DNA from: Sphingomonas sp. BT-65
GTDB taxonomy: Bacteria; Pseudomonadota; Alphaproteobacteria; Sphingomonadales; Sphingomonadaceae
Length of the DNA: 64,000 nucleotides
Reading direction: 5' to 3'
Assembly: GCF_026107375.2 (NCBI RefSeq)
Contig: NZ_JAPCIA010000001.1
Span: 1,054,001-1,118,000, forward strand
Shown: positions 8,713 through 16,623 of the stretch, piece after piece
How the letters are laid out: the number at the start of each line of letters is the position of its first letter
Position numbering within the stretch: position 1 is the stretch's first letter
Made by a program: the position numbers and the translations under genes
Notes under the pieces: model-generated
The model's input: only the letters and a program-made list of their open reading frames with translations
The model's database searches: none
What the model was told of the DNA's origin: nothing

Positions 8713-9114
8713 TCAGGTGATGGCCAGCTCGACCGGATCGAAGCGGCCGTGCACCGCGCCAGCCGCAACTGCGCGCCATATCGCGGCTTCACCGCCGGCG
8801 AGGATCAGCCATAGCCGACCGTCGGGCGCCGCGCTGGCCGCATCGATTGCGGAAGGCCGCGCATCGCCCGATGGGTGCGAATGCCAATAGCCCGCGACCC
8901 GCGCTCCACCTTCACGCTCGGCGCGCAGCGCGGCGATCAGCGCGGCCGGGTCGATCTCGAAATGGCGATAGGGATCGGCCGCTACGTTCTCCGTCAGGGA
9001 CCAGCCCGACACCACGCCCTCCCCGCCGAACAACAGGCCACACGCCTCGTGCGGCGCGGCGGTATTGCATTTCTGAACTATATCGTTCAGTATATCTCTT
9101 GAAATGGCCAGCAT
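8713..9114 (-). CDS. JAB/MPN (JAMM) domain metalloprotease-like protein
   Basis: A 133-residue protein that is essentially one JAB/MPN domain. The JAMM zinc motif is complete: the glutamate in HEACGLLFGG (residues 22-31) and H-x-H-P-S followed by S-x2-D in GYWHSHPSGDARPSAID. Bacterial relatives of this size remove C-terminal residues from ubiquitin-like sulphur carriers or act in cysteine and siderophore-type sulphur transfer. No ThiS/MoaD-like partner is adjacent, so the role is open. I chose the ATG at 9114; the frame runs further upstream but antisense to the pseudouridine synthase gene and without homology. Confidence 0.85.
   Translation of the reverse strand: MLAISRDILNDIVQKCNTAAPHEACGLLFGGEGVVSGWSLTENVAADPYRHFEIDPAALIAALRAEREGGARVAGYWHSHPSGDARPSAIDAASAAPDGRLWLILAGGEAAIWRAVAAGAVHGRFDPVELAIT
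9073..9090. promoter_or_regulatory. Perfect palindrome CTGAAC-N6-GTTCAG near the JAMM/RluA divergent starts
   Basis: Six-base arms around an AT-rich spacer form a symmetrical operator-like site inside the first codons of the JAMM gene, 47 bases upstream of the pseudouridine synthase start. The surrounding 40 bases are markedly AT-rich for this genome. The bound regulator is unknown. Confidence 0.3.
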
Positions 9115-9136
9115 CGTTCCTATCTCCCCTATCAGA

Positions 9137-10090
9137 ATGAGCCGGGGGGTTTCCACGTTCGAAGCACGCGTTTCTCCGCAAGCGGATGGCTGGCGGCTGG
9201 ACCGGGCCCTCGCGGATGCGCTCCCCACGCTCTCGCGCGAGCGGATCAAGGCGCTGATCTCGACCGGCAACGTCACCGGCCCCGACGGCCAGGTGCGCGA
9301 CCCCAAGAAGAGGGCGCCAGGCGGCGCGCTGTTCCGTATCGACGTCCCCGCCCCGGCCGAAGCGCATAACGAACCGCAGGCGATCGAGCTCAACGTGGCG
9401 TTCGAGGACGAGCATCTGATCGTCATCGACAAGCAGGCAGGGCTGGTCGTCCATCCCGCCGCGGGCAATTTCGACGGCACTTTGGTCAATGCGCTGCTGC
9501 ATCACTGCCAGGGCAGCCTGTCGGGCATTGGCGGGGTCGCGCGGCCGGGGATCGTCCACCGCATCGACAAGGACACGTCGGGGCTGATGGTCGCCGCCAA
9601 GACCGATCGCGCGCATGTCGGCCTCGCCCGCCAGTTCAAGGCGCATTCGATCGACCGCCGCTACAAGGCGATCGTCTCGGGCCGGCCCAAGACAGGAAGC
9701 GGCACGATCGACGCACCGCTCGCCCGCTCGCCGCAGAACCGCAAGAAGATGGCGATCGTCGCCGGCGGCAAGCGCGCGGTGACTCGCTGGCAGGTCATGC
9801 CGGGCCCGCTTCTCGACGAAGCGGCGTTGGTCGAATGCCGGCTTGAGACCGGGCGCACCCATCAGGTACGCGTCCACATGGCCTCGATCGGCCACCCCTT
9901 GATCGGGGACCCGGTCTATGGCAGAACGAAGAAGGAACATCGGGCAGTATTGGAAACCCTGGGTTTCCGCCGTCAGGCCTTACATGCGGCGCATTTGGGG
10001 TTTATCCATCCCATTAGTAGCCACGCTTTGGCCTTCGATAGCGAAATGCCTGCCGACATGCAGGAACTGTTCGATAGGCTCGTCGTATAG
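9137..10090 (+). CDS. RluA-family (RluD-like) pseudouridine synthase
   Basis: A 317-residue enzyme with an N-terminal S4 RNA-binding domain (WRLDRALADALPTLSRERI) and the RluA catalytic domain. The catalytic Asp lies in HRIDKDTSG, and other conserved blocks are IVIDKQAGLVVHP and GRTHQVRVHM. S4 plus RluA is the RluC/RluD layout, which isomerises uridines in 23S rRNA. I used the ATG at 9137; one at 9104 in frame would overlap the divergent JAMM gene. Conservation of both domains is complete. Confidence 0.9.
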   Translation: MSRGVSTFEARVSPQADGWRLDRALADALPTLSRERIKALISTGNVTGPDGQVRDPKKRAPGGALFRIDVPAPAEAHNEPQAIELNVAFEDEHLIVIDKQAGLVVHPAAGNFDGTLVNALLHHCQGSLSGIGGVARPGIVHRIDKDTSGLMVAAKTDRAHVGLARQFKAHSIDRRYKAIVSGRPKTGSGTIDAPLARSPQNRKKMAIVAGGKRAVTRWQVMPGPLLDEAALVECRLETGRTHQVRVHMASIGHPLIGDPVYGRTKKEHRAVLETLGFRRQALHAAHLGFIHPISSHALAFDSEMPADMQELFDRLVV

Positions 10091-10173
10091 CTTCATTGGC
10101 CCGTCTTCGGAGGGTCGCATACCGTCCTCGCCGCAACAGGGGGGAAGGTTCTAGCAAAGGGAGTAAGTGATCA

Positions 10174-11079
10174 ATGGCAAGCGGAAGCAACGTCCCGGCG
10201 ACGATCCCCGCACTGGGCGGTGAGGCGAGCCTCAACCGCTATCTGGCCGAGATCAAGAAGTTTCCGATCCTGGCGCCCGAGCAGGAATATATGCTCGCCA
10301 AGCGTTTTCAGGAGCATGGCGATCCCGAAGCTGCAGCGCAGCTCGTGACCAGCCATCTGCGCCTCGTCGCCAAGATCGCGATGGGCTACCGCGGCTATGG
10401 CCTGCCGGTGTCCGAGCTGATCTCCGAGGGCAATATCGGCCTGATGCAGGGCGTGAAGAAGTTCGAGCCCGACCGGGGCTTCCGCCTCGCCACCTACGCG
10501 ATGTGGTGGATTCGCGCCTCGATCCAGGAATTCATCCTGCGCAGCTGGTCGCTCGTGAAGATGGGCACCACCGCCGCGCAGAAGAAGCTGTTCTTCAACC
10601 TGCGCCGGATGAAGGCCAAGCTCGACGCGTTCGAGGATGGCGACCTCTCCCCCGAACATCTCGCCAAGATCGCCAAGGACCTCGGCGTGACCGAGGACGA
10701 GGTCACCTCGATGAACCGCCGCATGGCGATGGGCGGCGACACCTCGCTCAACGTGCCGATGCGCGAGGACGGCGAGGGCCAGTGGCAGGATTGGCTGCAG
10801 GACGACAGTGCGCTGCAGGACGAGATCGTCGCCGAAGCGCAGGAAGCGGACGTTCGCCACGGCATGCTGGTCGAGGCGATGGACGAACTCAACGAGCGCG
10901 AGAAGCACATCCTGACCGAGCGCCGCCTGACCGACGATCCCAAGACGCTCGAGGAGCTCAGCCAGGTCTATGGCGTGTCGCGCGAGCGCGTCCGCCAGAT
11001 CGAGGTGCGCGCGTTCGAGAAGCTGCAAAAGGCGATGATGCGGCTGGCGGGCGACCGCCGTCTGCTCACCGTCGGCTGA
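10174..11079 (+). CDS. rpoH: Heat-shock sigma factor RpoH (sigma-32)
   Basis: A 301-residue group 3 sigma-70 factor. Region 2 contains HLRLVAKIAMGYRGYGLPVS and the -10-binding ATYAMWWIRASI helix. It is followed by the RpoH box QKKLFFNLR, which is diagnostic for RpoH rather than RpoD or RpoS. Region 4 ends with the HTH GVSRERVRQIEVRAFEKLQ. It directs RNA polymerase to heat-shock promoters. A GGGAG ribosome site precedes the ATG. Alphaproteobacteria often have more than one rpoH; which paralogue this is cannot be decided from one window. Confidence 0.95.
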   Translation: MASGSNVPATIPALGGEASLNRYLAEIKKFPILAPEQEYMLAKRFQEHGDPEAAAQLVTSHLRLVAKIAMGYRGYGLPVSELISEGNIGLMQGVKKFEPDRGFRLATYAMWWIRASIQEFILRSWSLVKMGTTAAQKKLFFNLRRMKAKLDAFEDGDLSPEHLAKIAKDLGVTEDEVTSMNRRMAMGGDTSLNVPMREDGEGQWQDWLQDDSALQDEIVAEAQEADVRHGMLVEAMDELNEREKHILTERRLTDDPKTLEELSQVYGVSRERVRQIEVRAFEKLQKAMMRLAGDRRLLTVG

Positions 11080-11102
11080 CCGCGCGACTGGGGGTATAAG
11101 CG

Positions 11103-11807
11103 TTGGCGGCAGTGCGGAGGCGGTCCTGGGGCCGCCGGCTCGTGGCATGGGCCGGCATGCTCCTGCTCGGCTTCATCGGCCTGTCGCTGCTGATGGTCAC
11201 CGTCTATCGCTTCGTGCCGCCCCCGGTCACCTGGACGATGGTCGGCGACATCCTCGCCGGCCATGGCGCGACCAAGCGCTGGGTGCCGCTCGACCGCATC
11301 GACCCCGACATGCCGCGCGCCGCGATCGCGGCGGAGGATTCGTCCTTCTGCACGCACGGCGGCTTCGACTATGATTCGATCGCCGCGGCGATGTATCGCA
11401 ACGCCAAGGGCGGCAAGGTGCTGCGCGGCGGCTCGACGATCAGCCAGCAGACCGCCAAGAACGTCTTCCTGTGGCAGGGCGGCGGCTTTTTCCGCAAGGG
11501 CCTGGAGGCGTGGTTCACCGTCCTGATCGAGCTGATCTGGCCCAAGAAGCGGATCATGGAAGTCTATCTCAACGTCGCCGAGACCGGCATCGGCACCTAT
11601 GGCGTCGAGGCGGGGTCGCAGCGTTACTTCAAGCACGGCGCGGCGAACATGACCCGCGCCGAGGCGGCGCGAATCGCCGCGGTGCTGCCGCTTCCCAAGA
11701 AAAGGGCGGGTGTCGCCCCGCGAGGCTTCACCCGCCGCTACGGCAATTCGATCGCCGCGCGGGTCGGCGTGGTGCAGCGCGAAGGACTCGACGCCTGCCT
11801 GCGCTGA
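11103..11807 (+). CDS. mtgA: Monofunctional biosynthetic peptidoglycan transglycosylase
   Basis: A 234-residue GT51 glycosyltransferase with an N-terminal membrane anchor (about residues 14-38). The catalytic motif AAEDSSFCTHGGFDYDSI contains the first glutamate. RGGSTISQQTAKNVFLW and KKRIMEVYLNVAE follow, all conserved in MtgA and class A PBPs. There is no transpeptidase domain, so it only polymerises lipid II into glycan strands. The start is TTG at 11103 with a GGGGG stretch upstream; later in-frame starts would cut the anchor. It follows rpoH by 23 bases on the same strand. Confidence 0.94.
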   Translation: MAAVRRRSWGRRLVAWAGMLLLGFIGLSLLMVTVYRFVPPPVTWTMVGDILAGHGATKRWVPLDRIDPDMPRAAIAAEDSSFCTHGGFDYDSIAAAMYRNAKGGKVLRGGSTISQQTAKNVFLWQGGGFFRKGLEAWFTVLIELIWPKKRIMEVYLNVAETGIGTYGVEAGSQRYFKHGAANMTRAEAARIAAVLPLPKKRAGVAPRGFTRRYGNSIAARVGVVQREGLDACLR

Positions 11808-11889
11808 ACGGCGCAGAAAAGATTTTCCTACACGCCGCCGATCTGAAATCTTCCTCTGACGTTCTTTCTCATCGTCAGGAATTCGCGCG

Positions 11890-12204
11890 CTACTTGGTCG
11901 TGTCGTCCGCGCCCTTCTCGATGCGGTCGCCAGCCTTCTTGGCTGCGTCGCCGACCTTCTCGGCACCGTCGCCGACGCTCTTCGCGGCTTCGGCGATCGC
12001 GTCGTCCTTGCGCGTCTCGCTGCTGTTCTCGCTCAGGAACCAGAAGGCGCCGACCACGACGATGATCAGGGCGATGATCCCGAGGATCAGTCCGCCACCG
12101 CCGCCGCGGCGCTCAATCACCGTGGTGGTCCCGCCGGTATCGCGTTCGGTCACGCGCTCCGCGGTCACGCCGTCATCCCGTTCGACAATCCGTTCGTCAG
12201 CCAT
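11890..12204 (-). CDS. Small membrane protein with amphipathic C-terminal repeat tail
   Basis: A 104-residue protein of unknown function. Residues 1-34 are charged (RIVERDDG, then a VTERDTGG repeat-like stretch) and are followed by a glycine run. A single transmembrane helix (about 40-60, LILGIIALIIVVVGAFWFL) comes next. The tail has short repeats of the type A-x-x-V-G-D-x-A-x-K-V/A-G-D, predicted to be amphipathic helix. I started it at ATG 12204 behind GGGAG. An EcfG-type promoter lies 35 bases upstream, so it is probably a general-stress-response gene. An open frame upstream to 12372 has no coding character. Confidence 0.75.
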   Translation of the reverse strand: MADERIVERDDGVTAERVTERDTGGTTTVIERRGGGGGLILGIIALIIVVVGAFWFLSENSSETRKDDAIAEAAKSVGDGAEKVGDAAKKAGDRIEKGADDTTK

Positions 12205-12238
12205 TTCGCATCTCCCTTGAGGATCAGATTGCGACTGT

Positions 12239-12264
12239 AACGGATGCGGCGAAGCGATTGTTCC
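12239..12264 (-). promoter_or_regulatory. EcfG-type general stress response promoter
   Basis: On the minus strand GGAAC is followed after 17 bases by CGTT, the alphaproteobacterial general-stress (sigma EcfG) promoter pattern GGAAC-N16/17-CGTT. It sits 35 bases upstream of the start codon of the small membrane protein gene and is correctly oriented. Expected control is by EcfG-NepR-PhyR. Confidence 0.7.
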
Positions 12265-12277
12265 CGTTGTGAAATGT

Positions 12278-12601
12278 TCAGAACGGCAGCTTGAACCCCG
12301 GGGGCAGCGGAATGCCGCTGGAAAGCTTGGACATTTCGGTCTGCGCCGCGGCATCGGCCTTGGTCCGCGCATCGTTGAGCGCGGCGGCGATCAGGTCCTC
12401 GAGCATCTGCTTCTCGCTCGGCGCGAGGAGCGATTCGTCGATGTCGACGCCGATGATGCGGCCCTTGGCGGTGGCCTTGACCTTGACCAGCCCGCCGCCC
12501 GAGGCGCCTTCGACCTCGATCGTGTCGAGATTGGCCTGGGCCTTGGTCAGCTCGTTCTGGACGTTCTGCGCCATGGCCATGATGTCTTCGATACTCTTCA
12601 T
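12278..12601 (-). CDS. YbaB/EbfC-family nucleoid-associated protein
   Basis: A 107-residue member of the YbaB/EbfC family of small dimeric DNA-binding proteins. The central sheet VEGASGGGLVKVKATAKGRIIGVDID and the LEDLIAAALNDA helix are typical, and the N-terminal coiled segment MAQNVQNELTKAQ is present. It is coupled to dnaX by a four-base ATGA overlap, the same order (dnaX-ybaB) seen across bacteria, often with recR next. recR is not here. It probably coats DNA and influences recombination and repair. Confidence 0.93.
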   Translation of the reverse strand: MKSIEDIMAMAQNVQNELTKAQANLDTIEVEGASGGGLVKVKATAKGRIIGVDIDESLLAPSEKQMLEDLIAAALNDARTKADAAAQTEMSKLSSGIPLPPGFKLPF

Positions 12602-14211
12602 GCGATCCTCCGGGTCGGGGTCCAGCCGATCAGCTCGGCTTCGGGAAATGCTTCGAGCGCGGCGGCGACGACCGGCGAAGCCAGCACCGCATCGCGCTCC
12701 GCCGCGGCTTCGGCCGCCTTGACCTCGGCGAGCGTCGCGCCGCCGGGCGCCGCCGTCACCTTGAGCGACCAGCGCCTTCCGAGATGGCGGCGGAGCGCCT
12801 GCTCGAAATCGCTGACCAGGTCGGCTGGCAGGCCCTGGCTGCTCACCTCGATCACCGGTGCATCGAACGCGATGACGCGGATCAGGTTGCGGGCGCGGGC
12901 CGCGACATGATGTTCGTGCGCCGCTTCGAGCCGCTCCAGCACCTCGGCGAGGTCACGCGGCGCCGGGGGTTCGGCGGGTGCCGACAGCGTAACGGCAGGA
13001 GCAGCGCCGACCGGCATGCCGTCGGCCAGCTTGCGCGCCAGCTCGCCCGGGTCGGGCAGCGTCGAGGCGTGGATGACGCGGAGCAGCGCCATCTCGCAGG
13101 CCTCGATCGGCAACGCCGCCTTCGCCACTTCGTCATGGCCGCGCAACAGCAGCTGCCAGAGCCGATGCAAGGCCGGGAAGCCGAGCTTCGCCGCCCATTC
13201 CGCCAGCGCCGCGGTCTCTTCGGCCGCCTGCCCCGGAATCGCTTCGTTGCCGAGCTTCGCGAGGGTCACGCGGTGGACGGTCTCCAAGAGCGACTTCAGC
13301 ACCGCCTGCGGATCGACGCCGAGGTCGTACTGGTCGCGGAGCGCCGCAAGCGCGCCGGGGCCGTCGCCTTCGATCACCAGCCCGAACAACGCGCGGATCG
13401 CGTTGCGGTCGGACAGGCCGAGCATCGCGCGGACCGCCTCGGCGCTGACCGCCCCGCCCTCCATGCCGGCATGGGCGATCGCCTGGTCGAGGATCGACAG
13501 GCCGTCGCGCGCCGAGCCCTCCGCCGCCCGGGCGATCATCGCCAGCGCCTCGGGCTCCGCCTCGACGCCCTCGGCCGCGACCACCTCGGCGAAATGCGCG
13601 GCGAGCTTCTCGGCCGGGATGCGGCGCAGGTCGAAGCGCTGGCAGCGCGAGAGCACCGTCACCGGGACCTTCTGCACCTCGGTCGTCGCGAACAGGAACT
13701 TCACATGGCTCGGCGGCTCCTCGAGCGTCTTCAGCAGCGCATTGAACGCGTTCTTCGACAGCATGTGGACTTCGTCGATGATGTAGATCTTGTAGCGCGC
13801 CGACACCGCCGAATAGCGCGAGGCGTCGATGATCTCGCGGACGTCGTCGACGCCGGTGTGGCTCGCCGCGTCCATCTCGATCACGTCGATGTGCCGCCCC
13901 TCGGCGATCGCGCGGCACGGCTCGCACACCCCGCACGGATCGATCGTCGGACCGCCCTGCCCGTCCGGCCCCACACAGTTGAGCGCCTTCGCGATCAGCC
14001 GCGCGGTCGAGGTCTTGCCCACCCCGCGCACGCCCGTCAGCAGGAAGGCATGCGCCAGCCGGTCGCGCTTGATCGCGTTGCCCAGCGTCTGCACCATCGC
14101 ATCCTGCCCGATGAGCTGGGCGAAGGTCTGCGGCCGGTATTTGCGCGCGAGCACGCGGTACGCCGCGTCGCGCGGCTGCGGAGGTTCGCCTAGATCGAGG
14201 GAGTCGGACAT
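12598..14211 (-). CDS. dnaX: DNA polymerase III subunit gamma/tau
   Basis: A 537-residue clamp-loader ATPase. Walker A GVRGVGKTST lies at about residues 60-69. The zinc module has C-x(n)-CGVCEPC, Walker B is IIDEVHML, and the sensor/arginine finger is SRCQRFD. Domain III and a tau-like C-terminal extension complete the protein. It loads the beta clamp and links polymerase cores at the replication fork. I see no clear slippery A-run with stem-loop to generate a separate gamma form, but I could not test this. The downstream ybaB overlaps its stop. Confidence 0.96.
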   Translation of the reverse strand: MSDSLDLGEPPQPRDAAYRVLARKYRPQTFAQLIGQDAMVQTLGNAIKRDRLAHAFLLTGVRGVGKTSTARLIAKALNCVGPDGQGGPTIDPCGVCEPCRAIAEGRHIDVIEMDAASHTGVDDVREIIDASRYSAVSARYKIYIIDEVHMLSKNAFNALLKTLEEPPSHVKFLFATTEVQKVPVTVLSRCQRFDLRRIPAEKLAAHFAEVVAAEGVEAEPEALAMIARAAEGSARDGLSILDQAIAHAGMEGGAVSAEAVRAMLGLSDRNAIRALFGLVIEGDGPGALAALRDQYDLGVDPQAVLKSLLETVHRVTLAKLGNEAIPGQAAEETAALAEWAAKLGFPALHRLWQLLLRGHDEVAKAALPIEACEMALLRVIHASTLPDPGELARKLADGMPVGAAPAVTLSAPAEPPAPRDLAEVLERLEAAHEHHVAARARNLIRVIAFDAPVIEVSSQGLPADLVSDFEQALRRHLGRRWSLKVTAAPGGATLAEVKAAEAAAERDAVLASPVVAAALEAFPEAELIGWTPTRRIA

Positions 14212-14275
14212 GAACCCCCAATCTAGCGGCTCGATCCGCGCTTCGCCATGCCCCGATGCGGCGGGACGCGCGATT

Positions 14276-15418
14276 TCAGGTCATTGCGGGTTCCTCCTCC
14301 TCCTCCTCCTCATCACCAAGACGCCCCCACCCCAACCCCTTCCCTGAAGGGGAGGGGCTGTTCTCCTCCTCGCGGCAGGCGGCGAGCCAGGCTTCGCGCT
14401 CGGCGAGCCCGGCGGCGATGAACGGGGCGAGATCGCGCGCGCGCAGCGCCTCGACCGCATCCTCCTCGTCGGGTGTGAGCTCGCGCTCATAGCCCTCATC
14501 GTCGGGCTCGCCCTCCTGCTCGCCATCGAAATCCGCGGGCGGGGGGAAGTTAGTGCGCCAGCCATTGGCATATTCGCACCACCACACGCGCTGGGCGCGG
14601 CGCTCGGCGTCAAGTTGACGAAGTTGATACAAATCGCGGGTGTCGGCGTCCATTTCGGGCTCGGCCGGCTGCGGCGGCGGCGCGGGGGCGAGCTGGACCA
14701 GTCCGGCGGCCTCGGCGCGCGCCCATTGCTCGCCGGTCCAGCTCGCGCGGTTCGCGGGATCGAGATCGGCGATCCCCTGCGCCACGTCCGTATGCGTGCG
14801 CAGCCAGCGGTCGGCGCGGGCGAGCGCGCGGATCGGGGCGAGATCGTCCTCGCTCGCCTCCGCCGCGCAAGCCCCGAGCCGCGCGGCGAGGAACAGGCCG
14901 GCGCGGGCGGGCGCGGCCTCCTGCGCGATCAGCTCGAGCAGCTGCTCGAAATCGGCGGCGGCGAGGCGCACCGCGACGACATTGGCATCGGTGCAGGCGG
15001 CGTCGGCGCGCTTGTCGAGCCGGTTGAGCATGCGCCAGGCGAGGAAATTGTCGTGGCGGTGGCGGGTGGTGATGCGGCCGTCATCGCTGGTGACGCTCTC
15101 CCGCACGCCGTTGAACGCGCGGTCCATCAGCTCGTCGGCGAGCGCGTCGCGCGCATGGAGCAGCGCCGCGTCCCAGCCGAGGCGGAAGGCGGCGCCCTTC
15201 GCGCTGGTGCGTAGCGCATAGGCCGACTGGCGCGACATATCGACGATGGCGCAGGCCTGAGTGACGTTGAGCCCGCGCGACAAGGCGGTGAGGAAGCGCT
15301 TCTGCTTCTCCGCGGTCCAGCCGTCATAGCGCGTGGCGTCGGGAACGCCGGGCTCGAGCTCGTGGAAGGCGGCGTGGTCGAAGGCGTAGTCGGCTTCGGT
15401 CGGTGTGATCGCGTTCAT
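14276..15418 (-). CDS. Terminase-small-subunit-like HTH protein, probably SOS-controlled
   Basis: A 380-residue protein of a type seen in sphingomonads with no assigned function. Residues about 28-125 resemble phage terminase small subunit DNA-binding domains: a WTAEKQKRFLTALSRG helix, VTQACAIVDMSRQSAYALR as helix-turn-helix, and RLGWDAALLHARDALADELM. The middle is helical and Ala/Asp-rich. The C-terminus is repeat-derived, with a SPSPSGKGLGWGRLG stretch and seven consecutive glutamates from a trinucleotide run. The start at ATG 15418 has GGAGGGG upstream. An SOS box lies 66 bases upstream of the start. No other phage gene is adjacent. Confidence 0.75.
   Translation of the reverse strand: MNAITPTEADYAFDHAAFHELEPGVPDATRYDGWTAEKQKRFLTALSRGLNVTQACAIVDMSRQSAYALRTSAKGAAFRLGWDAALLHARDALADELMDRAFNGVRESVTSDDGRITTRHRHDNFLAWRMLNRLDKRADAACTDANVVAVRLAAADFEQLLELIAQEAAPARAGLFLAARLGACAAEASEDDLAPIRALARADRWLRTHTDVAQGIADLDPANRASWTGEQWARAEAAGLVQLAPAPPPQPAEPEMDADTRDLYQLRQLDAERRAQRVWWCEYANGWRTNFPPPADFDGEQEGEPDDEGYERELTPDEEDAVEALRARDLAPFIAAGLAEREAWLAACREEENSPSPSGKGLGWGRLGDEEEEEEEPAMT
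14291..14357. repeat. Trinucleotide run plus palindromic repeat inside a coding region
   Basis: A run of TCC triplets (about 14292-14310) is followed by a C/G-rich palindrome (CCCCTTC and GAAGGGG at 14336-14352). Both lie within the last 30 codons of the HTH gene and encode its low-complexity tail. The palindrome resembles the repeat inserted in uvrA in this window. Confidence 0.6.
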
Positions 15419-15483
15419 GTGTTGGTCCCCTCCGTGTGGTGCAGAGGACCGGTTAGGTATGCCGGAATGGGGGTTGTAGGAAA

Positions 15484-15498
15484 GTTCTATTTTTGTTC
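15484..15498. promoter_or_regulatory. SOS (LexA) box between the HTH gene and the toxin-antitoxin pair
   Basis: GTTC-N7-GTTC, the alphaproteobacterial LexA operator. It shares 15 of 17 bases with the box in front of uvrA in this window, in the same orientation relative to the downstream minus-strand gene. It lies 66 bases upstream of the HTH gene start and 92 bases upstream of the divergent antitoxin start. Confidence 0.75.
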
Positions 15499-15589
15499 TC
15501 ATTATTGCTTCATTGATTGTTAAGCTTATATCCACTATCCGTACTTTACGGCAAATACGCCGTGGTAACGAGACGCACGGGCTGTAACC

Positions 15590-15874
15590 ATGAGCAACAA
15601 ACCGCTTCTGGCGGTTTCGGCAAAGGAGGCGGCGAGTAAATTTGGTTTCTATACGGACGAAGCAATGCTGCGTCCGGTTGGAATCCAGCGTCACGGCACC
15701 ACGCGGGTCGTGATGATCTCGCTAAACGAGTATGAGCGCCTTTTGCGTCGAGATCGCCAAGTAATCCGCACGGAAGACTTGGATGACGAAACGATCGAAG
15801 CCATCCTCAACGCCCAGCCGGGCGAACGATCGCGTGAAGCCGGCCGGCGGCTGGCCGATCCCGACGCCGGGTGA
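15590..15874 (+). CDS. Phd/YefM-like antitoxin
   Basis: A 94-residue protein with the Phd/YefM-type N-terminal fold: VSAKEAASKFGFYTDEAM, then a strand pair ending VVMISLNEYERLLRR, a near-diagnostic Phd motif. The C-terminal segment (EDLDDETIEAIL) would be the toxin-binding, unfolded part. Together with the overlapping downstream gene it forms a two-gene toxin-antitoxin unit. Such antitoxins bind their own promoter and are degraded under stress. The DNA is less GC-rich than the flanking core genes. Confidence 0.8.
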   Translation: MSNKPLLAVSAKEAASKFGFYTDEAMLRPVGIQRHGTTRVVMISLNEYERLLRRDRQVIRTEDLDDETIEAILNAQPGERSREAGRRLADPDAG

Positions 15875-16265
15875 CGTCATCAGCTACGCCTATCTGTGGG
15901 CGCGCGAGTCCGATGCCGGGCAGGAAGAAGGACTGAAGGACCGGCCCTCGGTGGTCATCCTGGCAACAACCACGCAGAATGACGATGTGTTTGTTCATGT
16001 CGTGCCGGTGACGCATAGCAAGCCGGAGGCGGACGATGGCGTGGAGATGCCGGCGATCGTCAAGCGCGATCTGGGTCTCGACAAAGAGCAGAGCTGGATC
16101 ATGGTCACCGAGATCAATCGCTTCCGCTGGCCGGGTCCGGACATTCGTCTGGTAGATGGCGTGGCGCCGTATCACGGGGCCATCCCGGACTGGTTGTTCG
16201 AGCAGGTGCGCACAGCGTTCGGGAAGAAGGTCAGGCAGGTTCGGCTGGTGCGGCGGAGCGAGTAG
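15834..16265 (+). CDS. PemK/MazF-like toxin candidate
   Basis: A 143-residue protein overlapping the antitoxin gene by 41 bases. It begins PGDVISYAYLWARE and has KDRPSVVIL and VVPVTHS strands, the pattern of PemK/MazF-type toxins: an SH3-like barrel with a conserved R-P after the first strand, usually an mRNA endonuclease. Homology starts at the GTG at 15834. An ATG at 15783 with GGAAGA upstream is possible but would add residues antiparallel in composition to the family. Assignment is by pattern and by pairing with the Phd-like gene, so toxicity is inferred. Confidence 0.68.
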   Translation: MKPAGGWPIPTPGDVISYAYLWARESDAGQEEGLKDRPSVVILATTTQNDDVFVHVVPVTHSKPEADDGVEMPAIVKRDLGLDKEQSWIMVTEINRFRWPGPDIRLVDGVAPYHGAIPDWLFEQVRTAFGKKVRQVRLVRRSE

Positions 16266-16328
16266 CAGGGTTGGCGCTGGAATCCAGCGCCGGTTGCGAT
16301 TTTCGCAGATTCAACACATCTTGATGCG

Positions 16329-16538
16329 ATGACGCTGGCTGGCTTCTCGCGCATTTCGGTAGACCCGCAGGTTTGCGGTGGACGGCCGGTTGTGACCGGA
16401 ACGCGTATGCGGGTGGGTGATGTGCTGGAGATGCTGGCGGGTGGCGCGACGCCGGCGGAGATCGCCGCGGACTTTCCCTATCTGACCGAGGATGATGTGC
16501 GCGCGGTGCTGGCCTATGCGGCGGATGCTACTCGCTAA
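16329..16538 (+). CDS. DUF433 protein, orphan antitoxin-like
   Basis: A 69-residue DUF433 protein. The ISVDPQVCGGRPVVTGTRMRV strand pair and the EIAADFPYLTEDDVRAVLAYA helices match the family throughout. DUF433 proteins are winged-helix antitoxins normally followed by a PIN-like DUF5615 toxin. Here no toxin follows: after the stop there are about 85 bases of low-GC sequence and then a gene on the opposite strand. It may be a remnant or act with a partner elsewhere. Confidence 0.82.
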   Translation: MTLAGFSRISVDPQVCGGRPVVTGTRMRVGDVLEMLAGGATPAEIAADFPYLTEDDVRAVLAYAADATR

Positions 16539-16623
16539 TATACGGTATTTAGTAAACTGTCACCGTAATCCGTAATCAAGACGCAAGCACCGACTTAATA
16601 TGCTGTCCCCGCATTTTTGAATC

